In this document: positions 23,912 through 35,004 of the stretch, in pieces
How the letters are laid out: every line of letters begins with the position of its first letter
Numbering within the stretch: the stretch's first letter is position 1
Origin: Kappaphycus alvarezii
Taxonomy: Eukaryota > Rhodophyta > Florideophyceae > Gigartinales > Solieriaceae
Assembly (NCBI GenBank): GCA_002205965.3
Contig: NADL03000697.1
Location: 620,001 to 684,000, forward strand
DNA: 64,000 nucleotides
Reading direction: 5' to 3'
The notes under the pieces: generated by a model
Databases searched by the model: none
Told to the model about the DNA's origin: nothing
What the model saw: only the letters and a program-made list of their open reading frames with translations
Program-made: the position numbers and the translations under genes

Positions 23912-24785
23912 TAGCAGATTTTCTGCTAAGCCCAGGTGGACTTTGTATTTTGGCCAAGATGGCACACTGCATTTAGTGTGTAGTCGTACATGTGTAGTGT
24001 AATGTACTTTACAGTGGGTAGCACCACGTTTGTAGTTGTGTGTAAGGTGCCACACACCTTTTAGTGTTAGTTAGTCTAACAAGGTTGCGAGACCTTTTGT
24101 ATTTGTGTCGAGTGGGGTCATTTAAGTGAGCTCAGCCACTTGACTTGAAAACGAACCGGAGGGGGGTTCACCCTCTGGTCAAATTCTTTTCCTAGAAAAC
24201 ACGCTTTACTTTGCATTCTACAACAGCTTTTCGGCTCGGTTCCCTTTGTGTACCGCTACACCCCTCCTTTGGATGTCTCCTTCATTCCAACAAAGACTTT
24301 TGCCTCACTTTTCTTTTACTAATGGTTTTCACCGTTACCCTGTTACCAGGTTGACAAGTGCGTCCCGTACTTCTTGACGCCCTCACAGCGGAGTTGCGAC
24401 TCCGGGTGAGGAAGGTACTTCCCGGATAGCACAGGTTCGATACCTCGGAAGGGGTCCGTCCCCTTCTCGGGAAGGTGTCCAATAGAGACACAAGGTTTCT
24501 CATCGTTGGCTGCGTGCCAACACTCCGCAGGAGTACTTTCGAGTAACACCGAGGTTGCTCTCCGTGGCTGGTTACCGCCACCAGTTCAAGGACCGTAAAG
24601 GCCATCGGCCTTACAACCCGGCTTAAGTGTAGTCGACGCACTTTGGCAACCTTTGCCGTTCTTCAATCTCTACCACCCACACACCTCCGCGTGTGTACGA
24701 GCTACTGGAGCTCGCCAGGCTCCTTAAAGAAGAAAGGGGGAACTCGAACGCCCCGTGGTTCGTCCTTTCACATCTCGATTAGATG
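23912..24785. other. stem-loop array in copy A
   Basis: At least a dozen short hairpins follow one another with little spacer. Examples: 23,912-23,928 (AGCAGA/TCTGCT), 23,963-23,980 (CACACT/AGTGTG), 24,044-24,060, 24,066-24,080 (GTTAG/CTAAC), 24,081-24,096, 24,156-24,178 (CCGGAGGG/CCCTCTGG), 24,382-24,410 (CTCAC and GGAGT nested), 24,448-24,466 (GAAGGGG/CCCCTTC), 24,505-24,521, 24,522-24,534, 24,541-24,560, 24,595-24,614, 24,679-24,696 (ACACAC/GTGTGT) and 24,698-24,714 (CGAGCT/AGCTCG). GC content is higher than in the rest of the repeat. The pattern suggests a folded RNA or a DNA structure with a function in the element. I cannot match it to a known RNA family. Confidence 0.55.
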
Positions 24786-25201
24786 GTTTGTGTGACCTTT
24801 GTGTTGGTTTTGGTTTCCGTCCAGTGGTTTGCAGGACCATTGCACCACAACCAAATTCAAACCTAGTGAGCGATATTTGCGATATATTTTACGAAAATTA
24901 TATAATGTGAAAACTTAGAGACATCATCCACCTACAAAAATTGGCGTATAAACTCCTCAGTACACGCTAGTATCAATATTTCGCAGTTGCATGTATTCCA
25001 TTTACTTCTCCAAAAATGAAATATTTCTCATAAAAAGAACTGGTACATCCCCTTTCTTAAAAGCAAACTAGAAAACAACCAATGAATCTCAACCGCCCAC
25101 TATCCATACAAGTCAGTACGTGATATTACTGGGTGAGATACCTTACAACTCAGACAGAACTCTGCCTAAAACTATCTTTTCTAGGAGCAATATCCCAGAT
25201 A

Positions 25202-28135
25202 AAAATGAAGAAGGAACAACCAGAAGCAACTAACTGCTTAAAAGCGTGCTCCAGTATCTAAACGGGAGGCTCATTTACGAAATTTTGTATAGAACGCAAT
25301 CAAAATAAACTTCTGCTTCCCATCTTCTTACAGTATTAAGTGATGAATGTTACCCAAACGAAAGAGAAAAAAGGCCTCGAATCGGAATTAATCACACATT
25401 GCAGTAGGTAGAATCATGGTTTAGGGAAGCAGCAAAAAGCAAAAAATGGTGGCCAAGTCCAAGTTTGAGTCTTTTTATCCCGTATTCTTCGAACCTTGAT
25501 TAGAGAAAATCTAGATCGGACGACTGTTATCTATCTGTAACATCCTAGATTTGACCCCTTCTAAAATTCTCGCTGGGAGCTCATCTAAAATAAAATTTAC
25601 CGAGGACGAGGCCTCTGTGAGCCAATAAAACACATAATTATTGCGAAAGAACATGAATTGGATCAATGGTTAGTTTAAGCAAGCATTTCAATCCACCACA
25701 TAACAAACAACCTCCATGCAGCTGATGTCTTAAAGAAAATCGCTGGGACGACTCCAAAACGCACGATAGGAGACAAATATACCTTTCAATGAACAATTGA
25801 CTCCCAATTTTAGCCATTATTATCGCCAGTAGTGATATATCAACCAATATAATCTAGAAAAACCTAAAACAGAGCGCTTAGGATATTTACTTTTTACAAC
25901 CCAGGTCGAGGAAAAAAGAATAAAGCGTGAAACTTAAATAAAATTTGCACCTAACAGCTTTTCATAATAGTAAATTGGTACAAATAACCAGTTTACCAGT
26001 ACTGGACTACATTTTTTATATTTAAATCTTGTGCTTACTAATCGAAAAATAATAGAAGATACAATATAGATCATGAAAAGGACCCCAATACGTGGACTTT
26101 CTACAGCATACGCGGCTGTTTGGCAACACTCACCGTAGATTTGGTAAATTTTGTAATGCATGAATAAAAAATAATTAGTAAAATTTTCAAACGAACTCGC
26201 CCCGATTTTACTTCCCCCATATCAGAAATATCAATTTTGTATAAAAAACTTTATCTATTTCTTGCTTAAAAAATCACACGTAACTTATTAACTAATTTCA
26301 TTTAGTCCTATTTAATTTTTATATATCTCTAAATTTAATCAATTTATTTCACTTAGTAAAGAATTCAAAAAAGGATCCGCATTTGATTGGCATGAAACAA
26401 AAATTTTCGATACTCAGTGCATGCAAAAGGAGTTCATTTTCAAAGTGTTCTTTGAGACAATCAGATGAAAAATGTTTCAAACATACCATCGATAGAACAT
26501 TCAGGGTTATTATATCAATGTAATGGTATTTGGCTTCCTAGTTCATTAAAAATCAATCAACTTTTTTCAGTACAGCACGGTCCTAGAAGATTTTTATTTT
26601 CCCCTATTTGTGCCGCTGCAGAATATGGTAAAACATTATGAGATACGAACACCATACACACTTAAAATATAAAACGAATGAATTTTTTATCTTCGACAAA
26701 CTCTTGTCATCTCAGAAGTAATCTTCAGTAATGCCGCTCATGAATATTATAATACAGTAATCTACGACTCATCATATAATTGTATACTACACATGCTGCG
26801 CGAGGAACACAATGTTTTAAGTACATTACCAACGAAGAGCTCGAAACTGAGTGGAAATCGAATACATTCGCATGCCTGTGGCAAATAGATATGTTAAGTT
26901 CATTTAGCTGCCTATAAGTGATGAATTGGTTTTTAGAAGACGTTGTGTCGTATTTTACTCCGATCCATTTGATTCCGAGGCAAACGGCAACAGTTGAAAA
27001 GTACTATTATCTTGAAATTACCTGCTCCATGAAACAAGTATATATTGGTTCATGTATGTGTACCAAGAAATATTTCCACACAATGTTGCACAATGTTTCG
27101 AAAATCCGTTATTTGAAAACTTTGAACAAAATTGATATATTCAGCATCATCAAAACCTATGTCTTTGCAAAATTTAATATCTCTCTACTTTCTTTAATCA
27201 ATTCATACCTTAGTGTGGAAGATAATATGTCTTGTGCTTCCATATATATTGGCGCATATAATGATATATTGTCGTCACTAAATTCTTTGCAGGTACTGAA
27301 ATGAAATGAATTTCTGCTTATTTGAGAATTAGAATAACAAGACAATATTTTCAGTCTTATCGTTGTGATACCCAAATTTTACAGTGAATATTTTTGAGGA
27401 AAAAAATCACTGACCTTATATCTATCCCTAAAACAGCACCTTTTCTGCAATTTGAAAGAAAATGCTCCGATAATGCCAGAAACGCGCTCTAAGTAGATGC
27501 AATGGGTCAAAACTGGTTTCTGTATAAAAGATTCCAACTAAAGCAAACAGATGGAAGAAACAAAAAGATTTAGTGACACTATATGATAGAAAAGTTACAT
27601 CATGGTTTCTCTGATTTCTCTCATAGTTATATCAACTTTTAAGTAGCTAGAGTCACTTATTCAAGTTATCATGCAATGAGCCATCTCAATTCTTTTCAAA
27701 CTTTTTTCCTGCCATATATTTGTCAACCGTTCATTTCATCCGATCGTAAACACCGCGATGAATGATTTAGATGCATCATTGAATAAAAGCGATTTATTCT
27801 CAGCACTTTTTTCTTATTCGAAGCAATTATTTATGAATATGAGCACTCTTTGATGAACAATGATACTTTCAACATGTCGCCGTTGAAATATTTAGTCGTC
27901 AATAGCATCCCGAATCTACCGTCCCACGCAACACAAACGTTTCTTATATTGTTGCTGAATTGGAATAGGCGAACCACGTAATTTATTGTAAATTCTGAAA
28001 TTTCGCTGATGTGGCCGAAATCTTACAATCTATACTATCTCCGCAAATCGGCTGGGCATACGAAAAGCCATTCAACATTTTAGTAATACATGTGTGGCAC
28101 ACTTGCGAGATCGTTTTTATTTCACATAGAAAGGT
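25202..28135. other. very AT-rich stretch, no recognised gene
   Basis: The longest frame (26,918-27,304, plus, 128 codons) is rich in Ile, Tyr and Ser, has no domain I recognise and no promoter signal, and is probably chance. The right end of the long repeat should lie somewhere in this stretch. Confidence 0.35.
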
Positions 28136-28139
28136 TAAG

Positions 28140-28220
28140 CAAGTCCTGACTAAACGGGGCGGCGCAGTGGTATCATTGCTCAATCTTGCATGCCTGATGG
28201 CTGGTCTCTAACCTGTCCTC
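28140..28220 (+). pseudogene. LINE C-terminal fragment
   Basis: A short plus frame ends in LLNLACLMAGL and a stop, matching the last codons (SNAACL-x-AGL) of the LINE ORFs at 28.5, 32.5 and 53 kb. Nothing more of the element is kept. Confidence 0.4.
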
Positions 28221-28439
28221 TAGGAGCTCAGGCGAGTTGCAAACCTCCTAGAGATCAGCAGATCTCTTGGGTTGTAACATAACATCCAATACGCTTCATC
28301 GCTTAGGAAACAACTGGCTTTAATCCAGGGAATGATTAAACCTTCCAAATATTAAAGTGCCTAACCTTTTCTTTAAATCGCGGCAGTTCTACACAAGAAG
28401 TGGTCTGGTTGTCAAAACATACAGTTGCAATCAATTTAT

Positions 28440-28700
28440 ATGTTCTTGCAAAGCACTCATGAGGGCACTGGAGACTTACGGAAAGTTTTGGGGGGTTTTG
28501 ATGCAAAGGCACGCCGCAGCAGCCGTCATGTCCAATGCGGCCTGCTTGATAGCTGGCCTGAAGGTAGCATTTTAGGGAGCGAAGAACCTTCCCCATTACT
28601 GTGTCCGTATACTATTTTTGCGTCGATTGTGGTTGCTGGAAAACCATAGGATAGATCGGATATATCTTTCAAGAGTAAAACACCCAAATGTTATCCCTTG
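28440..28700 (+). pseudogene. LINE 3' end: last codons plus 3' UTR
   Basis: The plus frame ends MQRHAAAAVMSNAACLIAGLK-like and stops at 28,575. It is followed by a roughly 115-base tail (CCCCATTACTGTGT ... GAGTAAAACACCCAAA) to about 28,695. The same join of codons and tail is on the minus strand at 53,641-53,860 and 58,207-58,440. The tail alone recurs at 54,866, 55,353 and 55,755. The coding end resembles the C-termini of LINEs with a C-terminal endonuclease. Confidence 0.55.
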
Positions 28701-29600
28701 TGACGCCACTTCATCGTTTCCTAAAGTCATATCCCTTACTGCGTTATTTGAAAGGATCCACTTGTTTTGTACTACCATAAGGACCACAAAACTGTCGAGA
28801 TGTGTTAATTGTCGAGCTGTTCCGACGAAGTATAATTGTACTGTTGTATCTGTATGTACTGTTAAAATGAGTGTTGGTACTACAATACGGAAAAGACTTG
28901 TGGAAGATGCGATTGTGTGAAGTAAAGGGGGTAAGTGGGGTTGTTTACTGAGAGTGGGGCGATGGTTTGGAACCTATGAGCTGGCGTCCAAACTATGATT
29001 TTGGATCTCTAGTACGAATAAGAAGCCACTTTATACCATCTAGGAAGTAGCTGGAAGCCTAGTTAACAAGCAGGCGGTGTTAGAGGTGACTATCAACGTG
29101 GCGTGCCGATGTTGGAGAAGACCTCTCACCTCATCCTAAAGTATTGGTGCAGGGCTCAGTCAGGAGTCTGGACACGTTTTTTGAATACAGTGGGGCCCGC
29201 ATGGAAAAACGCTGCGTTTCTCCTCCAGTCCATTTTCTTGAACTGATTACACTTAAATCTCAGCTTCATGAAAAAGGAAGCTGTGAACAGGGAATACAGC
29301 TCGGCTCTAAAGTAGGCGACCACATCTATAGTGGTCGACGATTATGCGATGCCATCGCGGCCCGTATCGGAAGCTCTAAGGCGAAGGTGTCATTTCGGCT
29401 TCATTAAAACCTGAGCTATGTAATAGTGCCTTTTTTTGTTAGGCACTGGAAGGGGTTTGTTTTTTTTCACACACCTATATGAAGCTTCTAATTTTACTTT
29501 TTTTTTTGTTTTCTTCTTTCCTTCCTTTCTTTTTTTGTTTTTCCTTCTGTTTATTTAGCTCAATAAAATACTCTAATTACGTCTCTTCTCGGCGAGAGAG
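28701..29600. other. mixed repeat debris
   Basis: 29,041-29,130 on the minus strand keeps another LINE terminus (RHATLIVTSNTACLL). The plus frame 29,144-29,407 is unassigned. A CGACCAC/GTGGTCG hairpin lies at about 29,320-29,340, and a T-rich tract at 29,430-29,560. Confidence 0.35.
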
Positions 29601-29914
29601 AAAATCTCCTACGTGTGCTTGTTACTGTGCCGGTGGGTCTCCAGATAGTTTTCCTGGGCGAAAGTAATGTCGCAATCAGTACACCGGAGGATACTTGCTT
29701 TCACTTAACCTTTATTCTGCCCTCTGGTGCTTCCCGCAGCCTCTTGGACGGCTTTTTGTCCAGACCTAACGAACTCGATGTCACAGATGCGACAGTGAAA
29801 CTTAAGCTTTTTGCCTTTCTTGTTCCTTTCCCTTTTCTCCCGATCTGTTGCGACCTTTAAAGATATGGTACAAGCAAAGTCAATGCGGACCTGAGCCAGG
29901 GAGGAAGTAGCCAC
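29600..29914 (-). pseudogene. C2H2-like zinc-finger fragment
   Basis: On the minus strand a frame from 29,914 has a lysine/arginine-rich stretch and then FHCRICDIEF. After a frame change near 29,695, a second stretch reads RCTDCDITFAQENYLETH ending with a second His five residues on (C-x2-C-x12-H-x5-H), then a stop near 29,607. Only the second finger is complete. It lies downstream of the RNase H part of the minus-strand gypsy relic, where an integrase would be expected, so it is either an unrelated gene remnant or an unusual 3' part of the element. An intron could explain the frame change, but I see no convincing pair of splice sites. Confidence 0.4.
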
Positions 29915-29989
29915 GGAAGAAGACCGAGGATGATTGTACGGTGAGATGGACAGAAAAAAGGCTGTGGAGAACGAGGTGTTTGTCTTGAG

Positions 29990-32110
29990 TAGCTAGAAGC
30001 GTGGAAGGAGACCGGGCGGAGGGAGACTTGTTCAGATTCTTGTAACCCTCTCGGCCTCGTTGTCAATAAGCTCGTTACTATATCTTGAAATCATAATCAG
30101 CTAGAAAATCGAGCTGCGCGCTAACCTCCCAGGACACTTTCCTTTTAAACACATTCCGGAGAGCTTGGTGATCGGTGATTAAACGGAAAGGGTCTGGCGA
30201 GAGTAGGTAAACGCGAAACGTGCGCAGGCCAAAAATTACTGCCAAAGCTTCTCTTCGCTAGCACTAAGTTTAGTTCAGATAACTTTATAGTACGGCTCGC
30301 ATATTGGATGGGTTATACCTTTCATCTTCTTTCTTTTGTGCTAGAACAGCCCCGATGGCGACTTTTAATGCATCCGTCTCAACTAAAATGGAGTTGAGAA
30401 GTCGGGGTAGGCAACAGTGGGTGGCGAAGTACGCTTTTACTTCAGCTCCTCTGTGAACTTGCCAATAGCCGGCGAAATGGTCCAGTGTGGTAAAAACCGA
30501 ATCTCCACCCAGTTCATCAAATATTTACTCTATCCGGGGTAAAGACCATCTGTCAGCCTTCATCTGTCTGTTGAGGGTGCGATAATCGACACAAAAACGA
30601 GACTTTCCGTCCTTCTTTTGTGCGATGACCACCGGAAATGACCACTCAGATGCTGCAGGCGTAATTATTCCAGCTTGAACATGTTTTTAATCCCAGTTCG
30701 TACTACGTTGTAGTTTTTTTGGGCCATCCGATGTGCGCGATGATAGGTGGGTTTTATTTTTTTAGCTCAAATCCGTGGGTTATAGGAAAGAAGCCGACTT
30801 CATTCATTTATGTTCCATGCAACTACCTCTGTCTCCCGTGAAGGCCCCGTTTATTTCTCTCTGAATACTTTTTGGAAGGTGCACAAGACGGGCTCTTAGT
30901 GCACCGAGTAGCTCCTCTGTCTCACTGTCGTCTACATATATTGCTCCCGACGCCCCAGATTGTATATTAGTAGGGACATTTTCAAAGTATTCATCGCTAA
31001 CAACGGCCACCATCAGTTCATCTTATGTATCAGAGGCGTTCGTGAACAGATCCGAATCGGAAGTAAAGTCTTCGCTTGGGGTCTTATCTACCTTCCTCTA
31101 CATGATTTTTCTTTCTGTGACACGGAAGTCGGCTCCAACGGGACTAAAACCTCTTTTTCATCTACGTGTATCACAACTGAGTTTTTGTCGAAGTCAAAAA
31201 GAGTCTTTAGTGATTTTAAGGTAGACCTCCCAATAATAATGCCAAAAGGGGCATTTTACACCACGATGCACTCTAATTGTACCGTAAGGTCCTCAAAAGA
31301 CGTCGTAACTTTTGACATGGAACCAACGCACCAGCGACGACTCCATTAGCCACCGTTATAGTGCGATTAGTTTCTTCTGGAGAAAGGCAGAGGCGTTCCG
31401 AGAACACTTTTGACATTACGTCCGGGACAGCTCCCGAGTCCAGTAAGGCCCAAGGCTCCGTGCCATACACTCGTATTTTGGCCAAATGGAGGAGCCTGCC
31501 TAGAGTCTCGTCTCTTTTCAGATTTTCTATCTGTGTAATAATGGAGCTCTCGCGCCTGTAGGCTTTCCGATAAGACGGCGAATCACCTTCGTCGCTTCGA
31601 CCGCCTCTCCGCGTAGGAGTTGTCCAAAAGTAAGTCCACAACTAGCATTCGAACGTTCCGCAAGCACATCATAGCGGCTTACATACTCCTGAAATTGGCC
31701 AAAAGCTGCCCTTTTCGACCTACTGGCGACTTTTCCTTTTTTCTAATTTCGTAAGTTTAAATATGGCTCTTTTTGCGGGGCATTCGAGATGACAGGGGGA
31801 CGATTGAGAAGCCTTGGATTGGATTAATTCCGGTACAATCTTCTTGACGTGCTTGTTTTCTTACGGCTTGCCCATCAGCTAACCTCTCTGTAAAATTCAA
31901 AGCTTCAACAGGAGCCTTTTCCTCCTTCATTACGGTAACTTTTTCTCCGGTATTTTCTTTAGCACCTTTGCTGTCTGAAAATTCGACTACTTTTCTTACT
32001 TTTGTCCAGGGTTCCTGCAGTAGGAACAAAGAAGTTTCCCCGCAGACGGGCAAGGCAATTGTGTGTAGCTTCAGTAATTAGTCGTAGTCCGCAGCATGCA
32101 AAATGTTTAC
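29990..32110 (-). pseudogene. Ty3/gypsy-type gag-pol remnant
   Basis: Read on the minus strand: a Cys/His-rich stretch near 32,110-32,040, a lysine/glutamate-rich linker (32,053-31,757), and a retropepsin-like protease (31,641-31,273) with LLDSGAVPDVMS, i.e. the D-S-G-A active site. Then come RT pieces including RFCVDYRTLNRQMKADR (about 30,605-30,540) and an RNase H C-terminus with LITDHQALRNVFKRK (about 30,190-30,090). Frame changes and stops separate the pieces. No integrase and no LTR were recognised. Role by family: replication of an LTR retrotransposon; dead copy. Confidence 0.65.
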
Positions 32111-32251
32111 CTCCCCCTCCCAAGCTAGTCGATTTCAGTGGCCCTGCATTTTGCTTCAGATCCGTGGTTGCCGCAAGTGGAACTGACTATTTCGCCATAA
32201 CATTCGTCACTCTACTCTCCCTCCCATTCCAGAGTCCGGAATTTTAACCCG

Positions 32252-32540
32252 ATGACCAGTCTCAATGCAGGGAGCGCGGAAAAGCGGCGACAGTACCAAG
32301 GTTATTTTTTTGGAGAATTACCAGAGAGAAGCATGCTAGTTCCTTTTCCAATCTCTACTCCTGGCGAATGGCATCCAGAGGCGTTTTCAGTGGCCACGGA
32401 GCTTGCAAGAACCATCGCTAGCCGCGCAATGGAACGGTTTTCGAAGGTTCGAGGCATTTTTCTACAGCGAAAACCAGCGTTGGCAGTAACTTCTAACGCT
32501 GCTTGCCCGCGACTTTGTTGCCGGTTTGGCATTTAGTCTC
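32252..32540 (+). pseudogene. LINE C-terminal domain fragment
   Basis: The plus frame contains AEKRRQYQGYFF, then VPFPISTPGEWHPEAFSV, then RAMERFSKVRG and a terminal SNAAC. The minus-strand fragment near 53,290-53,030 has the same order with about 70% identical residues. This is the helical region after the endonuclease domain in LINEs of this type (A-E-x-x-K-x-x-K-Y ... G-x-W ... A). Confidence 0.55.
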
Positions 32541-32639
32541 CAAATTATGCAGGCGGGACAGGTTTCCACCCTCCGCCCGCATCCCTAGTTAATTTATGAA
32601 TATCCTCCGCACGCTTCTGTGCAACATTGTACAACCCAT

Positions 32640-32835
32640 AAAGATTTAACACCACAGCTTGTCTGTTGGCTGGCATCTCATCGAATTTCTGGTAGAATGT
32701 TGCTGGCGCTAGCATTCGACAGCAATGACCTGTACATTGCTTCGACCATTGTTACGTACATTCAGATTTACAACTCCAAATGTGTTCCAGCCAATCCATA
32801 CATCTCAATAAAGAAACCCAACTTTTTTCCCATTA
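32640..32835 (+). repeat. LINE-type 3' tail with AATAAA
   Basis: GCTAGCATTCGACAGCAATG through CCATACATCTCAATAAAG recurs at 54,590-54,725 (plus), and its end at 15,285-15,345 (plus) and 42,895-42,945 (minus). The AATAAA near the end would serve as a polyadenylation signal. Confidence 0.5.
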
Positions 32836-32989
32836 AGGCATAGGTGTAGGAATCCAAAAGAAGTGTTGCGGCCTTCAGCATTTTGTAGCTCTACTGATCT
32901 TTACGGCATACGCCGTATGGTGCACGTATTATGGTCTAAGTCCCATACTGTAAAAACCGCCACATTACAGAATACTGTAGGGCCCTGGA

Positions 32990-33770
32990 GCATTTCTCGA
33001 GGACGACATCAGTTCCTTTCGATGGCACGCCGCCCTATTGGTCTCTTCTAACGCGGCCTGATTGTTGTCTGATCTCCTTACGTCTTTCTAGATGCAATAA
33101 AGACGTGTAGTATCTTTTTTGTTACACAAAGCCCTCCTCACAAACACCTCTGGTTCTCCGCCTTACGGCTACCACAGGTCAGAGATTTTGCTGTCTATTG
33201 GCGTTACTCAAGGTCGCCCACTTCAAGAATTCGTCACTGTCGTCGTCGCTTTCTGTAAGCACCGCGCTTACACCGGGAGTTTTTCAACTCGTCGCTCTCT
33301 CGGCTTGCGGAGATTACTTTAGTAGACTCCGAGTTCGCTGCCAGCCCGCAGGCTTGTGATGTCTCTGTCATTAGACCGCAATCATCCGAGTTTCGTTCTT
33401 GTCCTCCACATGGCCATATCTCCAAGAAAGAATCAGGGAAACGCCACCATTACCATACTTTACGCGAATACTACGGACTGGGCATTCACCCCATGGTTGC
33501 TGTTATCTATGGTTGCATTGGACCCGGGTTTGATCAAGCCGTGCAACAAGTCGCCCACTTTCTCGCCAGCAAGCGTGGAACCTCTTTTGCCGCCGAGAAA
33601 CATTCGCTCCTCGTTAGATTCGTATGCTTGATTGTATAATACGTTGCTATGTCCATTAATCGGCGGCGTCTTGACCAAACCACCGATTTGGCCCCTGCTG
33701 TGTAGTCCCAGGCCCTGCGCTGTATGGCGTAGCAGTCCCCTGAGTATTGATCATTAAAGGTGATGTTTTC
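32990..33770 (+). pseudogene. LINE remnant: RT motif, endonuclease end, C-terminus and 3' UTR
   Basis: A terminal scrap (HAALLVSSNAACLL) lies at about 33,010-33,065. From 33,119 an RT stretch has IGVTQGRPLQ. After an internal deletion, DSEFAASPQACDVSVIRP (about 33,325-33,390) and KESGKRHHYHTLREYYGLG with HPMVAVIYGCIGPGF (to about 33,560) give the endonuclease end and C-terminal domain, stop near 33,640. The 3' UTR runs to about 33,768. The same element, reversed, is at 50,253-52,190. Confidence 0.55.
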
Positions 33771-33771
33771 G

Positions 33772-33935
33772 CAGATATGTGGGTTGGTACCCAGTAAATT
33801 TGTACCGGAGCGTAGATACCGTACAGTGGCTTCAAGAACAGGCCGATTTCAAAAACAGACCGATTTCAAAAACTTACCCGTTCTTGTGCTTGGTATGGTT
33901 TTCTACTAGGCTTTGTGGCCCTTTATATTCACCTT
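33772..33935. repeat. two short repeat fragments
   Basis: 33,772-33,830 is a partial copy of the 163-base LINE tail found at 20,550. 33,852-33,926 (TTTCAAAAACTTACCCGTTC onward) recurs at 52,308-52,378. Confidence 0.45.
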
Positions 33936-34198
33936 ATAACAATGAATAGTTGCTTTATTAGTTGTAGAGGGGCTATTAGGAGGGCAGTATTTGGTAAACT
34001 GTCGAAACAGTAGGTAAAATCGCATGTATCGCGCCAAATTAGGTAGGTTAGGGTGTACAGTAAATGTAGCAAAAAATACCCAAAGTCGCAAATTCTGTAT
34101 TATGCAACGCAAGTCCCACCAACTTTGAGCCCTTTTGAGTACAACCTGCGAAAAATCTGTCAAATATCCACAAAATGAGAGTCAATCAAACTATTTTG

Positions 34199-34251
34199 CA
34201 TCATCATCATCAGCAGCAGCAACAGCAGCAGCAGCAGCAGCAGCAGCAAAG
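34199..34251. repeat. (CAT)n-(CAG)n microsatellite
   Basis: CATCATCATCAT is followed by interrupted CAG/CAA repeats, in all about 17 trinucleotides. It is not in a plausible coding frame. Confidence 0.9.
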
Positions 34252-34479
34252 CTCAATTCTCATTGGCTGCGGTTTCTCAAAAATTAGCAAATTTTAATTT
34301 TCATCCGACCAATGCGCACCGAGTGCAGGCGTGCACTGTGCTGCGATTGGCTCTGAAATTTTTTTTGTACTCTATGCTCGTTGGCTGTATGGCTACAGAT
34401 TTGGACCAATGGGCTGGTGCCAAGCTGGCATGGTACTGCGCCCATTGTCCCCAATTTTAAGGTTTGTCTGGGGACTTTT

Positions 34480-34632
34480 TTCAGTACAGTATGCTGAACA
34501 GTACTGTACCACAGTATACTGTACGCTAGTGTAATACAGTATGTTATGTACTGCACATACATAACATACTGTACAGTTCTGTACTACAGTACTGTACTAC
34601 ATTTTGTCATGTATGTATGTACAGTACTGTAA
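34480..34632. repeat. TACAGTA-rich tract
   Basis: About a dozen overlapping TACAGTA/TACTGTA words lie in 150 bases, several forming perfect short palindromes (for example AGTACTGTAC). It could be a cryptically simple repeat or a cluster of binding sites. It precedes the LINE fragment at 34,645. Confidence 0.6.
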
Positions 34633-34644
34633 ATAAGGTCTCGG

Positions 34645-35004
34645 TTGGAAGAACTGCCACGAAAAGTGGCAAAAGTGCTCGGCGAAGACCTGTTTAAAGC
34701 CTCTGGGGCTGGCAACCACTACGAAGTCCCGTATTTACTTCCCGGACTGGACGCCCGACCTGCAGACCGACTCATCCATCTGACTTCTCCTGAAAACCCT
34801 ACGTCCTCTCTTTCGGCTGCATATGACATCACAGTCTCGTCACATCTCCGACAGTGCTTCCGACTCAAGAAATCCCAGGAAGCACGCAGGGCCGCCAATG
34901 CGGCAGAAAGACGGAAACTAAGGGACTTTGCAACAAAAATTGCTGCTAGTCTGGTCATGTTTAACCAGAAAGCCCGTATCTCGGATAGCAGTTTGTTCTA
35001 CTAA
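34645..35004 (+). pseudogene. LINE endonuclease-domain fragment, 119 codons open
   Basis: A continuous frame carries VPYLLPGLDARPADRL (family form R-P-A-D-V), SLSAAYDITVSSHLRQC with the catalytic-type Asp of the restriction-like endonuclease fold, and EARRAANAAERRKLRDFA (the A-x-x-AE-x-x-K helix). Upstream RT and the downstream C-terminus are missing. It is the best preserved copy of this domain in the window. Confidence 0.6.

Larger units (their letters stand above)
21510..25201. repeat. long repeat, copy A (at least 3.7 kb)
   Basis: This stretch matches 60,325-64,000 in the same orientation with scattered substitutions and 1-2 base gaps, by eye well above 90% identity. Both copies begin at the same point (ATTATCACACAACCC), with unrelated flanks to the left. 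Copy B runs off the window, so 25,201 is only the last comparable base; the true right end of copy A may lie anywhere up to about 27.9 kb. No frame is preserved between copies (for example the 119-codon minus frame at 24,282-24,641 is shifted in copy B), so it appears non-coding. It carries a 20-bp hairpin near its left end and a stem-loop array at 23.9-24.8 kb. Confidence 0.85.

Noticed and set aside
24282-24641. 119-codon minus-strand frame in the long repeat
   Set aside because: The corresponding frame in copy B is shifted and truncated despite very high identity, and the region is dominated by hairpins; more likely non-coding.
23912-24785. CRISPR array
   Set aside because: The stems differ in sequence from one another and there are no identical repeats with regular spacers; the host is eukaryotic.
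21510-25201. Helitron
   Set aside because: There is a hairpin near one end, but no TC start, no CTRR end next to it, and no Rep/helicase frame.
26918-27304. 128-codon frame in the AT-rich stretch
   Set aside because: No domain, no promoter signal, composition as expected from AT-rich DNA.
28150-28220. tRNA-like A box (GGCGCAGTGGTA) suggesting a SINE head
   Set aside because: The same stretch is homologous to the last codons of LINE ORFs at 28.5 and 53 kb, so a coding origin explains it better.
34199-34251. Polyglutamine-coding repeat
   Set aside because: The CAG run is not inside an extended open frame on either strand.
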